A DNA stretch of 19,115 nt, taken from NCBI GenBank assembly GCA_964621225.1, contig CAZULK010000043.1, forward strand, positions 1 through 19,115, read 5' to 3'. A program made the position numbers and the translations under genes. Source of the stretch: CAYNUJ01 sp964621225 (GTDB lineage Bacteria > Bacteroidota > Ignavibacteria > Ignavibacteriales > Melioribacteraceae). The notes under the pieces were generated by a model. The model saw only the letters and a list, made by a program, of their open reading frames with translations, was not told the origin of the DNA and did not search any database. Below, piece by piece: positions 15,761 through 19,115 of the stretch (its first letter is position 1; each line of letters starts with the position of its first letter).

Positions 15761-18700
15761 TGTTTGATGAAATTAAACATATAGAGAGCGCTATTTTGAG
15801 CGAAACGGAAAATTCATTTTTTATCATCGATAAAGAGGGGATAATAGTAAGTGTTAGCGGAGAGCTAAAAAAGGAATTAGTCGGTGTAAAAAATATTTTT
15901 GACGTTTTAACAGAAAAGAGTAGAAAACGGTTGAGTGATCCACTGATTACAGGAGTGACGGAAGCTCATAACTTGATTTTGGAGAGAACCGATGCTAACC
16001 AGAAACTGGAAGCCGAGATTCATTCCATTCAAATGGATGGTAAAGAATTATTCAAAATTAATGTCAGGACAATAGAACCGTTAGATCAGGAAAATGTAAC
16101 TTTAGTTCTACGTACCGGAAGAATCGAAAATGCGTTAAGTAAAGCCTCGAAGGAAATTTTAGATGTTATTAAATCCAATTTTCCTTTTACTCTAATCGGC
16201 AGGGCAAAAACTCAAAAAAAAGTTGAGGAATTTGAAGGAATATTTTGGTTGAAAGACCCCAAAGGAAAGATTTTACTTTCCAATACTGAGTTTGCCGAAT
16301 TTTTAGGAACAACTAAAAAGCAGGTTGAAAACAAATACGAAGAAGAAGTATTCCCAAAATATTTTTTTGATGCCATCTCCGGAGTCAACAAATACACATT
16401 TGAATCGGGTAACGAATGTATTATTGATGATCAATCGGGATTTTTATTTTTACATTCCGTGGGAAGGGCGAAGTTAGTCCAGATACCACTTTTTGATATT
16501 GAAAAAAATATAATAGCATTAATTAATTTAACGGATAATTTTCGCGATTTAAATAGTTTTGAGCATGCAAAACAAATTGAAATTAATTTTCAGGTAAGTG
16601 ATTGGCTTATACCAGCTCTAGTAATTGAACAGGAAGGCAAAGTTTTATCTTATTCAGGAAGTGCAACAAAGCTATTTACCCGTGAACTGATGCAGGGTTC
16701 CCTGAATCTGCTGGATTTGTTAAACAGTAATAATCGCCACTTATTCGAAAATTTTATAAGAAATGATTCCGACATAAAAACACAATTTAACCAAGAGCTG
16801 GACGGAAGGTTTTTCAGGTTTACCATTCAAAAAATAGTAGGAAAATCCGATTCACGATTAGCTCTTGTAATTTTAGAGAGAATTAGACAAGAAAAAACAT
16901 CGAGTGATAAAATGTATGATGTAATATTACAAGAATTTCCGCTTCCTGCCTTAATATATGATGCGGAAAATTTAAGGTTTTTGGAAGTGAACTCTTCAGC
17001 GCTGGAACTCTACGGTTACAGCAGAGATGAATTTTTATCAATGGATCTGACCGATTTATACGCCCCGGAGGATATTCAATCTTTGATAGAAAAACCTCAG
17101 ACAGGTAAATCCAATGGTAATGGACTATTGATGAGACAGAAGAGAAAAGACGGGTCTTTCATTATAGTTGAAATATTCAACCGGCAAATCGATTTTAACG
17201 GTAAACCTGCATTGATCAGTTCAATAGTGGACAAGAGCAGGGAATTCGAATTGGATAAAAAAAATCAACTTTATAAATCATCATTTGAACACTCGAATGA
17301 TCCGATTGCAATTACGGATAATCATGGTTTCGTAAAGTTCATCAACGATTCTTTTATTTCGAAATTGGGTTATACAAAAGCAGAAATGGAACAAAATCCG
17401 ATTGCTTCTATTTTTGCCGATGCAGATAGAAGCATATTAAATGCAAATTTATATCAGAATGATTATCCGGAGGAAAGGAGATTTACTCTAACTCTTAAAA
17501 CTGCAGAAGGGAAAGAGTTGGAGGCAGATGTAATTGGAACCCCAATTTTTGGCTATAAGGAGAAAGTTGAAAGATACAGTTTAATATTTAAGTTGAAAGA
17601 TTCCCAAGTTGTAGTTGAAGAAACAAACGGAGGATTGAAGAAGAGCGGAATTGATACTAACTTCCTTTCCAATTTATTCCATGAATTATTAACTCCGTTG
17701 AATGTGATTATCGGTTTCGTACAGGAATTATCCGAAAGTATCGACAATCCCAACGAAGAACAACGGGAAGCCATTCAAATAATAGAAGAAAATCAGAAAG
17801 TATTGCTCCAAACTATGGATATTGCAGTTGAGTTTTCCCACTTGGAGCAGGATTATGTGGATTTGAATGTTTCCGATATTCGGTTTGTTGAATTGCTGGA
17901 TGATCTTAAAGATTCAACTAAAAAAACAGCTGAATCGAATGAAGTGGACTTGAATTACGGTAAAATCTCATCATCATTACAATTCAAAACCGATAGACAT
18001 AAATTTGTTACTTTCCTTTCCCAGATGCTTCACTTCTCTATGATAATGACGCATGAAAGTGAAATAATTATCTCCGGTTATCCGCATGGAAAAAATAAAT
18101 TCGCAATTGGAATAAAGGATAGTAAAAACGGTATTTCCGAAGAATTGCTTTCCAACTTGAAAGCGGTTTTTGAGGATGATGAGATAAACATCCGCAGAAA
18201 TTATGGTTTATCCAGGTTTACTGTACGTTTGGTAAGGAAATTGTTACAAATTCTTAGTGCAGAAATTCATCCTTTGCCTTCGGCTGCCAATCCTTCCGAA
18301 TTTGGAATTGTATTCCCTGTTGAGCTACATGTACCGGAAGCCTCCATAGAACACGAAATGTTGGAGAATGTAATTGCCGATCAATCAGTTGAAACACCTG
18401 TTCATACTCCGGAAGTTGTTCAACCCGCTGAACCTAAGCCGGTACCAAGCCTACCTGTCGAAGAAAAAGAAGTGGATTTATCCAAGCTATCCTGTCTTTA
18501 TGTAGAAGACCAGGTCGATTCTCAAATATTGTTTAAAGTTCAGATGAAAGAACTGAAATCCATGGAATTTGCAAATAGCTTCGAGAAAGCTTTGCCTTTA
18601 CTTAAGAGTAAGCATTTTGATGTGATCATTATGGATATTAATTTGCAGGGTGAATACAATGGTTTGGATGCATTGAAAATAATAAGGAAAATGCCGGGTT

Positions 18701-18843
18701 ACGAAAATACTCCTATTATCGCCGTTACGGCTTATGTTGTGCCTGGTGCTGCTACAAAATTCGTTCAAGCCGGATTCAGTAATTTTGTGAATAAACCCTT
18801 GCTAAAAGAAAAGGTAGTTGAAGCCTTGAAAAAAGTTATGTAA
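15760..18843 (+). CDS. Multi-PAS hybrid sensor kinase with degenerate ATP-binding domain and receiver
   Basis: Cytoplasmic signalling protein of 1027 residues without membrane segments. Five PAS or PAS-like domains (about 12-115, 153-260, 278-372, 384-495, 505-615), the clearest being the fourth and fifth. HisKA follows with phospho-acceptor-type His641 in LFHELLTPLN. The HATPase_c region (about 740-855) is eroded: the N-box reads LSQMLHFSMIMT (753-764), with Phe759 instead of the Mg-binding Asn, G1 reads DSKNGI (787-792) with one Gly lost, and G2 keeps only YGLS (815-818). A Pro-rich linker leads to a receiver (about 909-1027) with intact Asp917, Asp959, Thr990 and Lys1012. It may therefore act as a phospho-switch or scaffold rather than a kinase. 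Its ATG overlaps the stop of the FN3 lipoprotein gene (TAATG), making it part of the polysaccharide locus, and a terminator follows. Confidence 0.88.
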   Translation: MFDEIKHIESAILSETENSFFIIDKEGIIVSVSGELKKELVGVKNIFDVLTEKSRKRLSDPLITGVTEAHNLILERTDANQKLEAEIHSIQMDGKELFKINVRTIEPLDQENVTLVLRTGRIENALSKASKEILDVIKSNFPFTLIGRAKTQKKVEEFEGIFWLKDPKGKILLSNTEFAEFLGTTKKQVENKYEEEVFPKYFFDAISGVNKYTFESGNECIIDDQSGFLFLHSVGRAKLVQIPLFDIEKNIIALINLTDNFRDLNSFEHAKQIEINFQVSDWLIPALVIEQEGKVLSYSGSATKLFTRELMQGSLNLLDLLNSNNRHLFENFIRNDSDIKTQFNQELDGRFFRFTIQKIVGKSDSRLALVILERIRQEKTSSDKMYDVILQEFPLPALIYDAENLRFLEVNSSALELYGYSRDEFLSMDLTDLYAPEDIQSLIEKPQTGKSNGNGLLMRQKRKDGSFIIVEIFNRQIDFNGKPALISSIVDKSREFELDKKNQLYKSSFEHSNDPIAITDNHGFVKFINDSFISKLGYTKAEMEQNPIASIFADADRSILNANLYQNDYPEERRFTLTLKTAEGKELEADVIGTPIFGYKEKVERYSLIFKLKDSQVVVEETNGGLKKSGIDTNFLSNLFHELLTPLNVIIGFVQELSESIDNPNEEQREAIQIIEENQKVLLQTMDIAVEFSHLEQDYVDLNVSDIRFVELLDDLKDSTKKTAESNEVDLNYGKISSSLQFKTDRHKFVTFLSQMLHFSMIMTHESEIIISGYPHGKNKFAIGIKDSKNGISEELLSNLKAVFEDDEINIRRNYGLSRFTVRLVRKLLQILSAEIHPLPSAANPSEFGIVFPVELHVPEASIEHEMLENVIADQSVETPVHTPEVVQPAEPKPVPSLPVEEKEVDLSKLSCLYVEDQVDSQILFKVQMKELKSMEFANSFEKALPLLKSKHFDVIIMDINLQGEYNGLDALKIIRKMPGYENTPIIAVTAYVVPGAATKFVQAGFSNFVNKPLLKEKVVEALKKVM

Positions 18844-18870
18844 TCCACTCAACCCGATTTATTTATAAAT

Positions 18871-18899
18871 GGCTCCCCAAGCGGAGCCTTTTTTATTTT
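18871..18899 (+). terminator. Intrinsic terminator of the polysaccharide locus
   Basis: GGCTCC (18871-18876) pairs perfectly with GGAGCC (18883-18888) over a 6-base loop and is followed by six T, an A and four more T. It lies 28 bases after the hybrid-kinase stop codon and before the lexA-like promoter, so it closes the seven-gene unit. Confidence 0.88.
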
Positions 18900-18914
18900 A
18901 AATGGAAAGAATTC

Positions 18915-18943
18915 TTGACAAGGAAAAAGTATATTATTATTTT
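18915..18943 (+). promoter_or_regulatory. Sigma-70-type promoter of the lexA-like gene
   Basis: A perfect TTGACA (18915-18920) and TATTTT (18938-18943, 4/6 match) are separated by 17 bases; an overlapping TATTAT at 18935-18940 is closer to consensus but has a short 14-base spacer. The predicted start near 18950 falls inside the dyad at 18947-18964. The leader of about 90 bases contains a weak CAGTC/GACTG inverted repeat (18976-18980 and 18997-19001). Confidence 0.65.
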
Positions 18944-18946
18944 AGC

Positions 18947-18964
18947 ACCATACAAATGTATGGT
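18947..18964. promoter_or_regulatory. Candidate LexA operator (dyad ACCATACAAATGTATGGT)
   Basis: Two 8-base arms ACCATACA and TGTATGGT are exact complements separated by AA. The dyad covers the predicted transcription start, three bases after the -10, where a bound repressor would block initiation. LexA proteins usually repress their own gene, so this is the natural autoregulatory site. The sequence does not fit CTGT-N8-ACAG or GAAC-N4-GTTC. The dyad is seen directly; its link to LexA is inference. Confidence 0.5.
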
Positions 18965-19040
18965 ATTTTGTTTTACAGTCTCAAAGCATAAAATGTGACT
19001 GACGTGCCGAAGGTGGATTTAAATTATACGAGGTGGAAAA

Positions 19041-19115
19041 ATGAAGAGCTCACTCACCCAAACCCAACAAAAAATACTCGATTTCATAATCGATAAGAAA
19101 GCCGAAGGGAAAATT
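19041..19115 (+). CDS. lexA: LexA-like SOS repressor, N-terminal 25 codons (cut by window edge)
   Basis: Only the start is visible. MKSSLTQTQQKILDFIIDKK matches the first helix of the LexA winged helix-turn-helix DNA-binding domain (pattern LTxxQxxILdFI). The ribosome binding site GAGG (19030-19033) precedes the ATG by seven bases. LexA represses DNA-damage genes and is inactivated by RecA-stimulated self-cleavage; the cleavage and Ser-Lys protease regions lie outside the window, so a LexA-related repressor lacking them cannot be excluded. It stands alone behind a terminator and its own promoter with an overlapping dyad, typical for an autoregulated lexA. Confidence 0.75.
   Translation, partial: MKSSLTQTQQKILDFIIDKKAEGKI

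Noticed and set aside
5692..18843. Canonical bacterial cellulose (bcs) operon
   Set aside because: The synthase lacks a PilZ domain and resembles PgaC/NodC-type enzymes, and no BcsB-like protein or GH8 enzyme is encoded in the locus.

Overview
The window reads as chromosomal DNA of an AT-rich Gram-negative bacterium of the Bacteroidota/Chlorobiota/Ignavibacteriota (FCB) group. This is inferred from the base composition, the lipoprotein and '...YA-Q' signal peptides, the TPR/beta-barrel outer-membrane protein, the FN3-repeat lipoprotein, a family-9 cellulase and the large PAS-rich sensor proteins. Species is not determined. There are no RNA genes, CRISPR arrays or insertion sequences, and no gene-free stretch longer than 300 bases.

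Left part (1-5538): the 3' part of a PAS-type sensor histidine kinase meets a bidirectional terminator. Facing it on the minus strand is a two-gene unit, glutaredoxin-like protein then groES, with no groEL beside it. A divergent intergenic region then leads to a secreted NlpC/P60 cell-wall peptidase and, three bases later, an L-Ala-D/L-Glu-type dipeptide epimerase; together these suggest murein-peptide cleavage and recycling. A separate secreted GH9 glucanase follows.

Central and right part (5692-18843): seven co-directional, tightly packed genes that I read as one uncharacterised synthase-dependent polysaccharide production and secretion locus. In order they encode (1) a cytoplasmic KaiC/RecA-like P-loop protein with an abnormal Walker A and a C-terminal domain that looks like a degenerate GGDEF, a layout reminiscent of BcsE; (2) a periplasmic TPR superhelix with an outer-membrane barrel (BcsC/PgaA/PelB type); (3) a processive family-2 glycosyltransferase in the inner membrane; (4) a small single-pass protein with a Pro/Gln-rich tail; (5) a membrane-anchored glutamine-amidotransferase-like plus NodB-deacetylase-like protein that has lost the usual metal-binding residues; (6) a lipoprotein with five FN3 domains; (7) a five-PAS hybrid sensor kinase with a degraded ATP-binding domain and an intact receiver. 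Stop/start overlaps (TAATG) at 6999 and 15760, an ATG inside the preceding gene at 11945 and a strong terminator at 18871 tie the set together. A putative internal promoter before the glycosyltransferase may split it into two transcripts. Synthase, periplasmic scaffold and outer-membrane exit are all present, but the set matches none of the Bcs, Pga, Pel or Alg operons. The polymer is unknown.

Right edge (18844-19115): a promoter with an exact 18-bp dyad over the expected transcription start precedes the first 25 codons of a LexA-like repressor. The dyad resembles neither the E. coli nor the B. subtilis SOS box and is a candidate lineage-specific LexA operator.
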